Of a DNA stretch of 64,000 nt, positions 26,709-37,849 are shown piece after piece (within the stretch, counting starts at the first letter, position 1; each line of letters begins with the position of its first letter). The translations under genes were made by a program, and so were the position numbers. Location of the stretch: assembly GCF_020921035.1 (NCBI RefSeq), contig NC_063155.1:29009294-29073293 (forward strand). Reading direction: 5' to 3'. The notes under the pieces were generated by a model, which saw only the letters and a program-made list of their open reading frames with translations, ran no database searches and was not told where the DNA came from. Source of the stretch: Rhodamnia argentea. Its lineage: Eukaryota; Streptophyta; Magnoliopsida; Myrtales; Myrtaceae.

Positions 26709-27582
26709 ATTTTTCTTTAAATTGGATTTTACATTTATCAATCGATTCTCTTTGGTCTCTATCTCTATGGAGATAACATCTTACCAGGTTATATATGTAA
26801 GTTGCATAAGACATAATATTGGAAATTTATTGCTGTGTAGTTTATTCCTTTTTTACTTATGCAATTAGTGTGAGAAGAAAATTCAGTTTAAACTGAACTC
26901 AAGATTCCTTTTTCCATTCTCTTCTATAGGAAGACTTGGTTGGTTTTATGTCTACTATCATTTCTTCATCCCGGACCAACTACTATTTATATAAAGCACC
27001 AAACTATTTTTATATAAGGATTTGGTAGGTCTGGTCCACGGGAAGATTTAGCACCTTGGTGTCGGATTATTACTATGTATTTCATGATGTGGCAAATTTA
27101 AAGTCGCTATTGACTCTCTCACTCTAGAAGAGAGAAAATATTGAATTCGATCTTAATTAGATCTACTCAAGTTTGAATTCTCTGCTCCCGTAATACTAAT
27201 TATATCTTACCAATTTGATCTCTATGAATTTTGTATCTATTCATAGGCATGGCGTGAGATCAAAAGCTGCAATGTTCGTGGATTTCGTTGTGAACAAAAC
27301 TTTCCTCACCTTCAACCTTTCTTTGGCACAATTGTTCCATAAGGTAAGTGGGTCTCTTGTTCATATTTTGTTTGTGTTGGATGATCCATGGACAGCCCCA
27401 TGCATCTACACTTTGCTATTGTCGGGGACAACCATGCTGCCTAATTCCAGCTCGAATGTCGGATTAAGCTTGGAAGAACAGTATTGCATTCGCTCGGAAA
27501 TTGCAATGCTGGAATCTACGTGAGAACGCATGATGATAGTAGCAGAAAAATGGAAACTTCTATTGCAAGATGAGCATTTCAA
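26709..27582. other. Intergenic, no gene seen
   Basis: An open frame on plus at 27215-27523 (102 codons) is uninterrupted but matches no family I know and has no visible promoter, so I do not call it. The region also contains the 3' side of the DC1 gene next to 27583. Confidence 0.45.
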
Positions 27583-28848
27583 CTAGAAGTAATCGCCGAC
27601 ATAGGGACCCATGAGCTCTGACCCGTCGAGACCAATCGATCCACCACCACCACCACCACCACCACCACCAACACCAACACCACCACCACCACCACCACCA
27701 CCACCACCACCAACACCAACACCACCACCACCACCACCACCATCACCACCACCCAAAATGCCGGTCAGCCCATGGAACGCCTCCGACCCACCCGATTGCC
27801 CCATCCCAGTAAAGATTCCTCCAATTGCCATATCCTTCACACCACCCATCATGCCGTGATTCGCTCCATAGTACCCGGGATTCCCATAACCGAACCCTTG
27901 GATTGGTAGAACCGCTGCGGCCATTGGAGCTCCGCCACCATTCAGCCTCAGGTATATCGGTTGGTTGTTGATCCCTTGAGCGCCGTTCAGATACACGACG
28001 CCGTTGTGGCCATATGCCGCGCTTGGCCGGCTTTGGGGGACACCCACCGGAGGGTTTGTGCTGTTGTTTATGGGACCCCGAGCGGCGAACACTGTTGTTC
28101 CATTCGGACTCATTGGGATTGGTTGAATAGTGCGCGAGGCAGTGGTTGGGCTAAAGGGGTAACCGCTTGCTTGGAACCCGTTTGTGAGATTGCCTGACTG
28201 ATGGATATAAGCAGCGTTGAACGCGTACTGCGATGTAATGCTTGGTGGGGTTGTGGTGTTTAAAGGAACTTGATTAGCGGTCATGGTCATTGCATTTGGG
28301 ATGGCAAGAACTGGTTGATTGGCCACCGACGTATTACCTGGATGAAAGTTGTGGAAGTTCCCCTGTCCCCCGAATGGCGAATTTGCTGATTGAGTATCAG
28401 AAGTCGTGGCGTTTACCAGAGGTGCTGGTTTGACGTTTGCAAGACCACGGGATCTGCAAGAAGCTTCCAAGTTTGGTCCAGTTTGAAGTTTGGCACAACA
28501 TATGTGCACGTCGAAATGGCATTGCCGGCAGCAGTAGAGCCACTGGTTGGTACCCGGTTGTGCGCAGTGGTCACAGCTGAAGCCTTCTTCTCCTTCATAA
28601 GGCGGTTTAAATTCCAGAGTTAGTAAATGAGGATGTGGATCGTGTGTAGTGGACGGGGGTAATTCGAAGCATCTTTTGTGGAGAAAGAAATGGCATGGCA
28701 TGCAGGCGAAGTAGTCCTCCCCTGGGAGGATGTTAATACTGCAGCCGGAGCATGGTGTTTCATTGGTGTTGTGAATTTTGGTGAGTACTACTGGATGATG
28801 ATGCGCGTCATGCTTTTGGTCTTCTGCTTCTTTATTTAGCCTGCCCAT
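27583..28848 (-). CDS. DC1 (Cys/His-rich C1-like) domain protein with Gly-rich tail
   Basis: A single exon of 421 residues; the start ATG is at 28848. It has two DC1 modules: H18, C33/C36, C49/C52, H57, C60; and H74, C92/C95, C107/C110, H115, C118. These are zinc-binding C1-like folds common in large plant families tied to stress and hormone responses, with few known biochemical roles. Residues about 125-345 are Asn/Pro/Gly-rich and disordered. The tail (about 370-410) is almost pure glycine with scattered valine, encoded by a GGT repeat. It resembles the two broken copies at about 30.8-32.3 and 37.0-39.2 kb but lacks their middle DC1 module. It is the only intact copy here. Confidence 0.88.
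   Translation of the reverse strand: MGRLNKEAEDQKHDAHHHPVVLTKIHNTNETPCSGCSINILPGEDYFACMPCHFFLHKRCFELPPSTTHDPHPHLLTLEFKPPYEGEEGFSCDHCAQPGTNQWLYCCRQCHFDVHICCAKLQTGPNLEASCRSRGLANVKPAPLVNATTSDTQSANSPFGGQGNFHNFHPGNTSVANQPVLAIPNAMTMTANQVPLNTTTPPSITSQYAFNAAYIHQSGNLTNGFQASGYPFSPTTASRTIQPIPMSPNGTTVFAARGPINNSTNPPVGVPQSRPSAAYGHNGVVYLNGAQGINNQPIYLRLNGGGAPMAAAVLPIQGFGYGNPGYYGANHGMMGGVKDMAIGGIFTGMGQSGGSEAFHGLTGILGGGDGGGGGGGVGVGGGGGGGGGGGVGVGGGGGGGGGGSIGLDGSELMGPYVGDYF
27641..27753. repeat. ACC/GGT trinucleotide repeat, coding
   Basis: About 113 bp of nearly uninterrupted CCA/ACC triplets with a few AAC and ATC interruptions. On the gene strand it encodes the glycine run of the DC1 protein. Length changes in steps of three would keep the frame. 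Confidence 0.95.
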
Positions 28849-29243
28849 GTCCCTCCTGTGTGTTTTGAGTGTGTTTATATGTGTGTGTGTGTGGAACAGA
28901 CTAATTGTGGTGCGAGATAAATGATGGCTTTATATCTCAAACATTGAAGGCGTGTTGGCTTAAAGACCTCGAAGATAAGCTCTTGTTTGAGGGATTCATG
29001 GAGGGTATAGATATTAGTACACGTCAAAGATTCGTTATCATATGCTGCTTTGGATTTTCCCTAGAAGTGCGAAACCAGAAAGTAATATACGACATGTAAC
29101 TAGCCGGTAAGATCAAGGGTTGCATAATTGGGATTGAAGTCCGCCTTTCACATTGTGGTGGTGACATTGAAAAAGCGATGTTTTGGCTTAGTTCTCTTAA
29201 CTAATTGTAAGACATTGTTATCAACTATCAGGGTAACTTGTCA

Positions 29244-29279
<36 letters not shown>

Positions 29280-30847
29280 GTGATAGAGTTGCAGGTCAAT
29301 TTCTACTCTTAACAGCACCTCGTTGGGCTCATTTCCTGAGGACACAGATCAAACCAATGTCCAGTTACTCTGTACTTTTAGTGGAAACCGACAGGAAGAC
29401 AACATCTATTTTGGCAGGGGTGCAAAATATCACCTGTTTTATTCGATACGTTTAGATGTCATGATGAGAGTCTTATTATTTGTCCTGTCATTGAGAAACT
29501 CAAGCGAGTGAAAATGAAGATGGTATTATTTTATCATCGTTCTTGTTTGCCTTTTGCATTGGTCCCTATGCAGCAAGAACCTTTCGCCGGACTAGAAGTT
29601 ACCAAGAAATTTCTGGCCTCGACTCATTGCTGGGTAGAATTTTATCTGCCATTAATTTTTGTTTTGTTAAGATGTTGACACAATTGGTGCAAGACATGTT
29701 AATGATCAATTCAAGTTGATTGAAGCAGCTAACTCTTCAAACAAAGCTCGTCAGTTTGTGCCTGGGGGACTGTTTTCCGGGCTTCTGGCTTCTGGCTTCG
29801 GTGCATGTCAAAAAGCTAGTTTTGACTAATGGGTTGTGGCTTTTAACAGTCACGTAGTGAAAGTAGGTGAAACATATACATGAGATAGCAAAAAAACTGA
29901 AAAAAGATCGAACAATTAAGGACTTAATTACCGAAAAGTTCTGGCCAAATACTTGTTTAAAAGAAGTTCAGTTATAGGACTATTGGAAACATGCGACTAT
30001 CTTAGGAAATATAGGATGGAAATTAGACCTACCTATGGTATGTGAAATTATGGTATGAAGTACGGATATGAACCTTCTATACTTCCAAGTAGCTCCTCTT
30101 CATCTAAATTGTGACTGTGCAGGAAGTTGTCATGGTTTAGGTTATAAGCTGACATATCCTATTGAACTTGTTACAAGAAGAGCAAAAAGTACAGGGATGA
30201 GTACTTACAGCTTAATCTAATCTCATAGGTGTTTTTCCATTCAAATTTTTAACCAAAAAAATTGGATTGGTTCAGGTGAACTGCAGCAAAGGCTCTGCAT
30301 GTGATGAAAGTCTACTTGTCCTTAATTTGCCAAGACTGAATTATATCTCTAATGGCCTTTCAACACTGACTTCCGAAATCCATTGCGATACAAGCAAACC
30401 CGCGTGAGAGTTGCTCCATTATAGCCTCACACTCAATTGATGTCATAGTTGACCCCATATTTCTCCAATGAGGCTGCTATAACCATTAGGCAGATAGACC
30501 TTTTGTTATGTAGCATAAGCAAGTTTGGTGCCTCAATGGTCTTGTATTTCATGCTGAAATGAAAGAAAACCATTCGCATAGATGTGCTGTGTCTGATATG
30601 GCGGTGAAAGCAATTAACAAGACAATACACGCTAGCTCAGGAGGAAGAACACATTCAGAGTTTTAACTGTTCCAAGCCTGGTACTAACCAGTAACCACCA
30701 ATGCAGCAGCTCTTGAAAGCTATGTCACTCGTGCCCATTTTGATAGGTCAAACTATATTACAGTGAAGACAAATAGTGAGAACCATGCTAGGTTCGACTT
30801 AAACTATCGTGAACTCCATATGTTTCTTGGCATCCGATTGATTCTGT
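28849..30847. other. Intergenic between DC1 gene and broken DC1 copy
   Basis: This holds the DC1 promoter side (with a short TG run at about 28880-28892), the TC repeat at 29247-29276 and unassigned sequence. The end nearest 30848 corresponds to the 3' flank of the broken DC1 copy. I see no further gene. Confidence 0.5.
29247..29276. repeat. (TC)15 microsatellite
   Basis: Fifteen perfect TC units in intergenic DNA. It is a likely length-variable marker. Confidence 0.95.
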
Positions 30848-32289
30848 TTACCATGGTAAAATAAGTTTACGCAGTGCTTTTCCGATTATTCCAGTTGGTC
30901 CATCGTGATTTGAACCCATTGAGCCCTCATCCCACCCTCCTGTAGGATCTTGAAACATCTCTTGCCCAAATGCTTGACTAATCCCAGAAGCAACTTCTCC
31001 TACTACCATATTCATACCTCCTTGATTAGCTTCATTTCTAACTGGAGCTGCATAAGTCAACCCTTGATTACGATGAAAAACAGTGAGCACTGGAGCTCCA
31101 CCATTTGGCCCGAGGTATATTGGTAGATTATTCTTGCTTGAGTACTGCTTAAGTAGACAAAGCCATTGCTGCTGTACATTTGTCTTCCACTTGGAGAATT
31201 AATCCTCTGTAGAGCACAAGCAACGTTTGGTCGGTGTTGGGTGGCACCCATTCGAGGGTTTGAATTGTGTATGGGACCTCAGGTTGTGTTCGTCATCGTT
31301 CTGATTGGAGGGATACAAATTGCTTGATTAATACCTGAGCCACTACCACTGGTTGGGTCAAGTCCACGACCATTTGCTTGAGACCGGTTGAGGACTTGCT
31401 TGACTGGTGAACACAAGCAACATCTGGCTGGTACTGCGAGGAGACCATTGGGACGGGCGGCCGTGAGGCTATGTCGTTGAAGGGACCTTGAGTAGTTGTT
31501 GCCATGTTTTGACTAGCATGAGCTTGTTGAATTGTCTCTGAGACATTAACTTGCTTGAAGCCTTGAAAACTTTCGCATGACTTGCCAGATTGAGTAACAG
31601 CAGCGGTGTTGATGGTTGGCTTCTGTGTGCTATTAGGAAGACTAAGAGCTCTGCTTGAAACATCAAAAACTGGTTTCTCCTGAATGATGTTATGGACTTC
31701 CGGTGCTTCCTGAGATTTGAAGCAATGAAGGTGCACATCGCAATCACACTGTTGACAGCGATAGAGCCACTGGTCAGAACCTGGTCGTCCACAGATGTCG
31801 CATTGGAAGCCTTCTTCTCCTTCGTAAGGAGGCGTAAACTCCGATAATAGACGGTGAGGGTGTGAATCATGGATAGCAGACAAGGGCTTTGTTGCGCACA
31901 GACTGGATATCTCTAAGGCAGATATTGTAATTGTAGGAGAAACCAGAACCAGGAGTCCCGCATGCCTTGCAATGAAAAGAGGGTGACAGGATAAGAATCA
32001 ATTCATGATTCGAGTCTGAAGGGTGATAGATTTGTCTCGGCAACTCAGAGCAATCTCTGTGGAGAGAGAAGTCGCACGTTGCGCAGGCAAAATAGCCCTG
32101 GCCGGTGAGGATGCAAATTCTGCAGCTGGAGCAGATTTCTTCGCTTGTTTTCAAGAGTTTGGTGAGTTGTAGGGCGTGATCATGGCTGAAATGCATGATC
32201 ACTTTCTCTTGACCTTCTGCTTGATTATTTAGTCTTCCCATACCTCTCCAATGTTTAGTTCCTCTCACTGAGGGACATCTTATTCTCAT
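30848..32289 (-). pseudogene. Broken DC1-domain gene, copy 2
   Basis: Related to the intact DC1 gene at 27.6-28.8 kb: it begins MGRLNNQAEG at 32241 (an earlier ATG lies at 32289). It had three DC1 modules, with an extra middle one (HELILILSPSFHCKACG) absent from the intact gene. The frame changes at least three times. A 2-base loss near 31907, seen by comparison with copy 3, breaks the middle module. Further shifts lie near 31295 and 31120. The C-terminal part keeps recognisable phrases (GFVYLSST, NEANQGGMNMVV). It also lacks the long Gly tail. Probably a pseudogene, unless these shifts are assembly errors. The F-box gene follows on the opposite strand, and this pair is repeated at 37-44 kb. 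Confidence 0.8.
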
Positions 32290-32560
32290 GGTCTAAAATC
32301 TGTTATCTACGTACGATCTGTGAAGTGAAAAAGGAAAATATTGTTGAAGTTGGTAAGGGGCGACCCACTGCAGGATGTGTGATTCACATGCATTGTGTGT
32401 TGTAAAATATCTGAAAAATATAAAAGCAAAAGCAAACTAATTAATTGTAAGCGGCACAATCACTAAAAATAACTGGCCAAACCTCTTTTTACACGGCCGA
32501 TTGCATTATAAACAGCAATTAGAAACCACTATAATTTTGAGAGAACAATTATCTTCGTTG
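32290..32560 (-). promoter_or_regulatory. DC1 copy 2 upstream region, duplicated at 40978
   Basis: Strongly similar to 40978-41280, including GGGACATCTTATTCTCATGG, the AAAATATTGTTGAAGTTGG stretch and TGCATTGTGTGTTGTAAAA. It is therefore part of the duplicated block and represents the old promoter side of the DC1 copies. Confidence 0.65.
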
Positions 32561-33420
32561 TTCGCACTTTTGCTAATTTTGTCTTATTGACAAAAAATTG
32601 CTGACGTGGACGCTCAGCATCCTATGTGGTCTTGCCGGCGTTGGTGTGGATAATTATAAATAATATGTATAATATCGAATATTTATATTTATGTTTTTTT
32701 TATGTGTTTATTTTTTCCTAGTTGCGGCGCCGGTGGTGGTTGACGCCCTTGCTGCCCATCGTCGGAGGGGTTGGCAGAGGTCGCCGACCCCGTGCGAGGG
32801 CGCCCACTTCTAGTCAACCATCGGTCGCCCAGGGCGAGGCCTTGTTGGCCCTCTCCCGAGGCTGTGAGCTTTGCTAGCCCTAACGAGGCTTCGGCGGCCC
32901 CAAGTGAGGGTTGGTGGCCCTCCCTAACATGGGAAAGCGTCGACATCATCTAGATTTAGACGTCCTCGCCCGGGCTGGCCGGGCCTTGGGCAGGAAAGAC
33001 CTCACCTTGGCCTAGCAGAGGGCTGGCTACCCTCACCTAAGGCCGGCAACCTTTGTCGGCTCCTCTATCGATGGGCGGTGGTGGGCCGGTGCGGTGGCAG
33101 CCTCCACTAGAGCAGCCATTCCTTACGTTTTTAGTTTTGCTTGTTTAATAAAGTTTTAGGTTTTCTTTTTTAGTTTTTAATCTAATTTAAAAACAAAGAA
33201 ACAAAAATAAAAATAAAAATAAAAATATTATTGAAAATTGTCCACGTACGTGCCGGCAATCCATGTCAGCAATTTTATGTCAAAATTAGCCTGATGGACT
33301 GAATCGGCAGAACATGAAAATGTTTAGGTCTCAATCATCAAACTTAAAAGGTTTAGGACTAAATTGGCAAAAGTGCAAAAGGTTTAAGACTTCTTATGCA
33401 ATTTTCTTGATTTTTTACGT
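32561..33420. mobile_element. TIR-family repeat with GC-rich core, block 1
   Basis: The outer parts carry the family phrases seen at 26157-26700 (TTTAGGACTAAATTGGCA, TGACGTGGACG, GCCGGCAATCC). The core is long and GC-rich with repeated GGCGAGGG and GTTGG motifs. A related element is at the same place in block 2 (41280-41860), so the insertion predates the block duplication. No coding sequence. Confidence 0.6.
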
Positions 33421-33700
33421 TAATGAATATGCAAAAGGTACCTTTTTATCATGGATATGGGTTTTAGAAATTTAGTTATAACTTTAAATTTTAGATGTGC
33501 ATCCTCCCAGAGTTAGTTAGCACAGTAGATAAATCCCATCGAAAGCCTATCTCTTATTTGATCGGATTCTATCATTGGCTCGGAAAAGGAAACTACATCT
33601 TTTTCGTGGTGTGTCCAGATCTTATAAATTATTAGACTCCTCCTTTGGTTAGTGAAGAGTCTGCAAAGTTCCTTGCCTGCGATCGAGTGTTCACGAAAAC

Positions 33701-34864
33701 ATGAGTGTTCAACAGGCAGATTGGGCATCTCTTCCAGGAGACATTATGGATACTATTTTGAAGAAGTTGGGATCGTTTGATGAATACTTCCGCGTCGGCC
33801 GGGTATGTATGTCGTGGTTTTCTTTTGTCAAGGATCATACAGAGTTTAAGGAGTTATCGCGCAAACAAGCTCCGTTATTAGTGATTCCAGCGATAAATAA
33901 TCGTCGAGATAGACGTAATTTGTACAGTGTGATAGATGGCAAGACTTATGGTGTGCAAGTAATTTTGCGCTACAATAGAAGATGTGTCGGCTCTAGCCAT
34001 GGATGGTTGGCGACCGTGGGAAGAAAGATGGTTATAACCCTCACGAATCCATTCTCGCAAAGACAAATTCGTCTTCCTCCGATATTCAATCCTCCCAAGG
34101 GAGACATCACAAAAGGCAATCCTCATTGCTTTTATTTGTGGGTTTATAAAGTTATTATGTCTGATGATCCAGATCTGTGTCCGGAAAATTGTGTGGTGGG
34201 AGCGATTTACAGTGGGTTTGCTAGATTAGCATTTATCAAGTTGGGTGATGAATGTTGGACTTACGTGGACATGAATCTCACATTATTTACCGATATTATA
34301 TTTTCTCGCAAATTATTGCATGCAGTTGACAGATATGGAAAGCTCATATCTGTCGACCTTAGTATCGACTCATATGTCGGGGAAAATGAAGTAGAAGTCA
34401 TTGTGCCGCGTTGTATGCCAAGGCAGTCAGATTTTGCATACATCGTCGAATCGCGCAACGGAAACATACTTATGGTTCGAAGATTTCTGGTGAAGCAACC
34501 GGAGCACAAGGATCTTTACCTTACCAGAGAAATTAGGGTTTTCAAGCTTAAAAGGAATTCAAGCGCGCGCTCAGGGTGGATTGAGGTTAAGAACCTGGAC
34601 GGGGAGTCCTTATTTGTCGGAGATAGTCATTCGACATCACTTTCTTCTTCAGAAATTCCCGGGGTGAAGCCGAACTGCATCTATTATACGGATGATTACT
34701 TCCACGATGGACACTATCACTACAAAGAAGATGGACCTCTGGATATGGGAGTGTTCGATATGGACAATGGAAGCTTCGGATCACATTACGTTCTGGATCC
34801 TTCTCAGAAGCAATTTCCTCCTGCAATATTCATTACGCCGAGTTTCTCACATAATTTTCCTTAG
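33701..34864 (+). CDS. F-box protein with DUF295/KIB1-type C-terminal domain, copy 1
   Basis: A single exon of 387 residues. The F-box lies at about residues 8-45 (WASLPGDIMDTILKKL, then RVGRVCMSWFSF). The rest resembles the DUF295 beta-propeller-like region of plant F-box proteins (SSHGWLAT, ITLTNPFSQRQIRLPP, WIEVKNLDGESLFVGD, CIYYTDDYF, then MGVFDMDNGSF). Such proteins usually act as substrate adaptors of SCF ubiquitin ligases through SKP1; the target here is unknown. The paralogue at 42943 differs at about 35 residues by my count. The start ATG follows the motif CACGAAAAC, which is conserved in both copies. The reading frame is intact. Confidence 0.9.
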   Translation: MSVQQADWASLPGDIMDTILKKLGSFDEYFRVGRVCMSWFSFVKDHTEFKELSRKQAPLLVIPAINNRRDRRNLYSVIDGKTYGVQVILRYNRRCVGSSHGWLATVGRKMVITLTNPFSQRQIRLPPIFNPPKGDITKGNPHCFYLWVYKVIMSDDPDLCPENCVVGAIYSGFARLAFIKLGDECWTYVDMNLTLFTDIIFSRKLLHAVDRYGKLISVDLSIDSYVGENEVEVIVPRCMPRQSDFAYIVESRNGNILMVRRFLVKQPEHKDLYLTREIRVFKLKRNSSARSGWIEVKNLDGESLFVGDSHSTSLSSSEIPGVKPNCIYYTDDYFHDGHYHYKEDGPLDMGVFDMDNGSFGSHYVLDPSQKQFPPAIFITPSFSHNFP

Positions 34865-36130
34865 ATTGACTTTATAGTTATAAGCAATTATTTATATGGG
34901 AGATTTTCACCTCATCGAGAGACCTTTGTAAGTTTTTACTTCGTTTATCGCTCACTGTGTTTAGCTGCACCTTCAAGCAATCTTATAAAAAACTTAATTA
35001 CGCAAAATTATGTAAAACCCAGGAGCATAATTGTTGGGTATTTGATCCACAAATTTTCCTCTTCTCAGCAAGCCAAACAGTAATTTCACCGGGGCAGTAC
35101 TTCACATTATTATTTTTACTCATTAGATGACATTTTGGCTCATTGTGATGTTTTTTTTTAGCTTTTTTCTTTTGGTCTGGATTCATTGTGATGTTGAGAA
35201 TGCCATGTTTCTTTTTGTTTTTTTTTTTTAAACTTTTCTTGGCCAAATTATTCAAGCAGATTTAGTTTGATGGCGTATCGCATTGATTTTGTTGGAATTA
35301 TACTTGTGACATGTTTTTTACTTTTTCTTTTGTTTGCCGTCATTATGGATAGAGCTAGACTTTTAAGAAACTCAAGTGGGGCACTACAATTTCAATCTAT
35401 GGGGAATTCCTTGAAAAAAAAAAATGAAGGTATAATTTTAAGAAACTCTTGGACAAAAAAGCAAAATAGGTGGCATATTAATAGATGGGACCATGTTTGA
35501 CCTTCAAATTTTAAGTGAGGGCACTTTGCTAGTTACCCAAGCCAGAAAAAAAAAAAAAAAAACAGAAGAGGAAATTTGACACTAAAGGCAATTCCGTCCT
35601 ATCACACCTCCGGGTGTGGCGGAGACAAACCGGCTATACCGATAACGCGGGCGGCCTCGATGAAATTAATTTTGTGTTAAGGATTGTTTAGATTTTATTG
35701 CCTGCTCTTGATTTGAGAACTTTGTAAATAATAAAGTACGAAATAAATAACTTTGAATCTTTTAATTTAGAACAAAATGGCAACTAACATATACTAGAAT
35801 AAAAAACGATAAAATCAAAAGCTCCACCAGAAAATTTCGTCCGGCTACAACTCCGGGTGTGGTGCAAACAAACCTGCTGTAAGACATGGGTGTAATGAGC
35901 AATTCGAGTTGATTGAAACAGTTGACTTTTGGAAATGCCTAGCATGACCGTCCCACCAATTCTGACGGTGGGACGGTCAAACTCTAATCACAAACCCCTT
36001 TTTGTGAAATCGGATCACCTGCTGGTCCGGTTTCACCAAAAGGACTGCCAAATTTCTTTTTCTTTTTTTTTTTTAAATTGTAAGCTAAAATTAAAAAAAC
36101 AAAATTATAGGAGGATAATATCCAATTGAT
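34865..36130. other. Downstream flank of F-box copy 1
   Basis: 34865-35510 is duplicated downstream of F-box copy 2 (44107-44650). About 35470-35650 reappears inverted at 39841-39960. Two similar short segments, TCACACCTCCGGGTGTGG (35600) and CAACTCCGGGTGTGG (35847), recur within it. I see no gene. Confidence 0.55.
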
Positions 36131-36991
36131 AATATTCAAATAATAAGTTGCAACTTTTAAAATAGTAGATATTATTCTCCGACCAAATAAAAAGATCACA
36201 AGGATATCGTTCCCAAAATACAAAAATATTCTTAATAACTCAAAAAAATAGGAACATACACTTAAAATGTTGGCTTCACAACTAAACGAAATCATTGTGC
36301 AATGCAATGGCTTCTCATTCCTTTCGCTCAAATGAAATTAATCCAGAAGGACTCTCCGGTGATCTAAAATTAAGACCAATTATATTGATTATGCACAAAA
36401 CAAATGAAGCAAAGAAGAACTCAAAATAAGAATTAGTAGAGAAAAAAATGTACCCTGTTGATCCAAATCTCGTTGATGAAGATGTGCAGGGACCTAAAAC
36501 ATTGCAAAGTCAATCTTAGGATCACATGAGTCAAAGCTAAAGTTTAAAAAAAAAAATGATCAAATCTCGTATATGAAGATGTGCAGACTGCAGAGAGCTA
36601 AAACATTACAAAGTCAATCTTTGGTCTATTTTTATACATTACCTATTCCAACGTTTGGTTCATTGAGAATATTCACATGACCATGAGACACCCGACCCTA
36701 TATCATTTCACACAGATAAAAAGTCAATTTATAGTAGGGTACTTTATTTCAAAGCAAACTTATAACAAGTATCGGCAATGATTGAAAACGTCCGATCCTT
36801 TGTTGATTACAAATCATATTTTGAGCATAGGTACGGTGACTCGTTTGATCCAGATTCCTACTAGTGTGAAAACTAATGAGATTCCTTGTCCCCTAGTTCC
36901 TATTTTCGTATTTTGGGAACAATATTTATGTAATCTTTTTATTTGGCCGGAGAATAATATCTACTGTTTTAGAAGTTGCAATTTGAATACC
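36131..36991. mobile_element. Candidate foldback element with about 95 bp arms
   Basis: The left arm 36131-36228 and right arm 36901-36991 are inverted copies sharing TTTTATTTGG, GGAGAATAATATCTACT and AAGTTGCAA with its variants. The 670 bp between them is AT-rich and non-coding. The right arm ends where similarity to the DC1 gene begins, so this insertion appears to have cut off the 3' end of DC1 copy 3. Confidence 0.6.
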
Positions 36992-37126
36992 AGTCCCATA
37001 AGCAACTTCTCCAACTGCCATATTCATACCTCCTTATTTAGCTTCATTTCTAACCGGAGCTGCATAAGTTAACCCTTGATTACGTTGACGAACAGTGAGC
37101 ACTGGAGCTCTACCATTTGGCCCGAT

Positions 37127-37240
37127 GTACGGTGCCCTCGTCCATCGGGCCACTAATATGTGCCCGTAGCTCTTCCGCAACTCCCTCCCTAAGGAAGGCT
37201 AATATTAAGAACTAAAGGAGCAATAACACTTTTTCGCGTA
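37127..37240. mobile_element. Small insertion, about 110 bp, in DC1 copy 3
   Basis: DC1 copy 2 reads GGCCCGAGGTATATTGG here; copy 3 has the same flanks split by about 110 bp beginning near TGTACGGTGCCCTCG and ending near CTTTTTCGCG. I could not find convincing terminal repeats or a poly-A tail, so the class is undetermined. A very short element or a filler insertion at a repaired break are both possible. Confidence 0.6.
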
Positions 37241-37849
37241 TATTGGTAGGTTATTTCTTGCTTGAGTACTGCTTAAGTAGACAAAGCCATTGCTGCTCTA
37301 CGTTTGTCTTCCACTCGGAAAATTAGTCCCCTGTGCAGCATAAACAACGTTTGGTCGGTGTTGGGTGGCAACCATTGGAGGGTTTGAATTGTGTATGGGA
37401 CTGTGTTCGTCATCGTTCTGTGTGTGATACAAACTGCTTGATTAATACCTGAGCCACTACCACTAGTTGGGTCAAGCCCACGACCATTTGCTTGAGACCC
37501 GGTTGAGGACTTGCTTGACTAGTAAAGACAAGCAACATTTGGCCTGTACTGCGAGGAGACCATTGGGACGCGCTGTGAGGCTGTGTTGTTGACGGCAACT
37601 TGAGTAGTTGTTGCTGCTGCTGCCATGTTTTGACTAGCAAGAGCTTGTTAAATTGTCCCTGAGACACTAGCTTGCTTGAAGCCTTGAGACTTGCCAGATT
37701 GAGTAACAGTAGTGGTGTCGATGCCTGGCTTCTGTGGGCTATTAGGAAGACTAAGAGCTCTGCTTGAAGATTCAAAAGTTGGTTTCTCCTGAATGATGTT
37801 ATGGACTTCAGGTTCTGCCAGAGATTTGGAGCAATGAAGGTGCACATCG

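Noticed and set aside
27215-27523. 102-codon plus-strand open frame
   Set aside because: No recognisable domain, no homologue I can name and no promoter or splice context. Mentioned only in the intergenic note.
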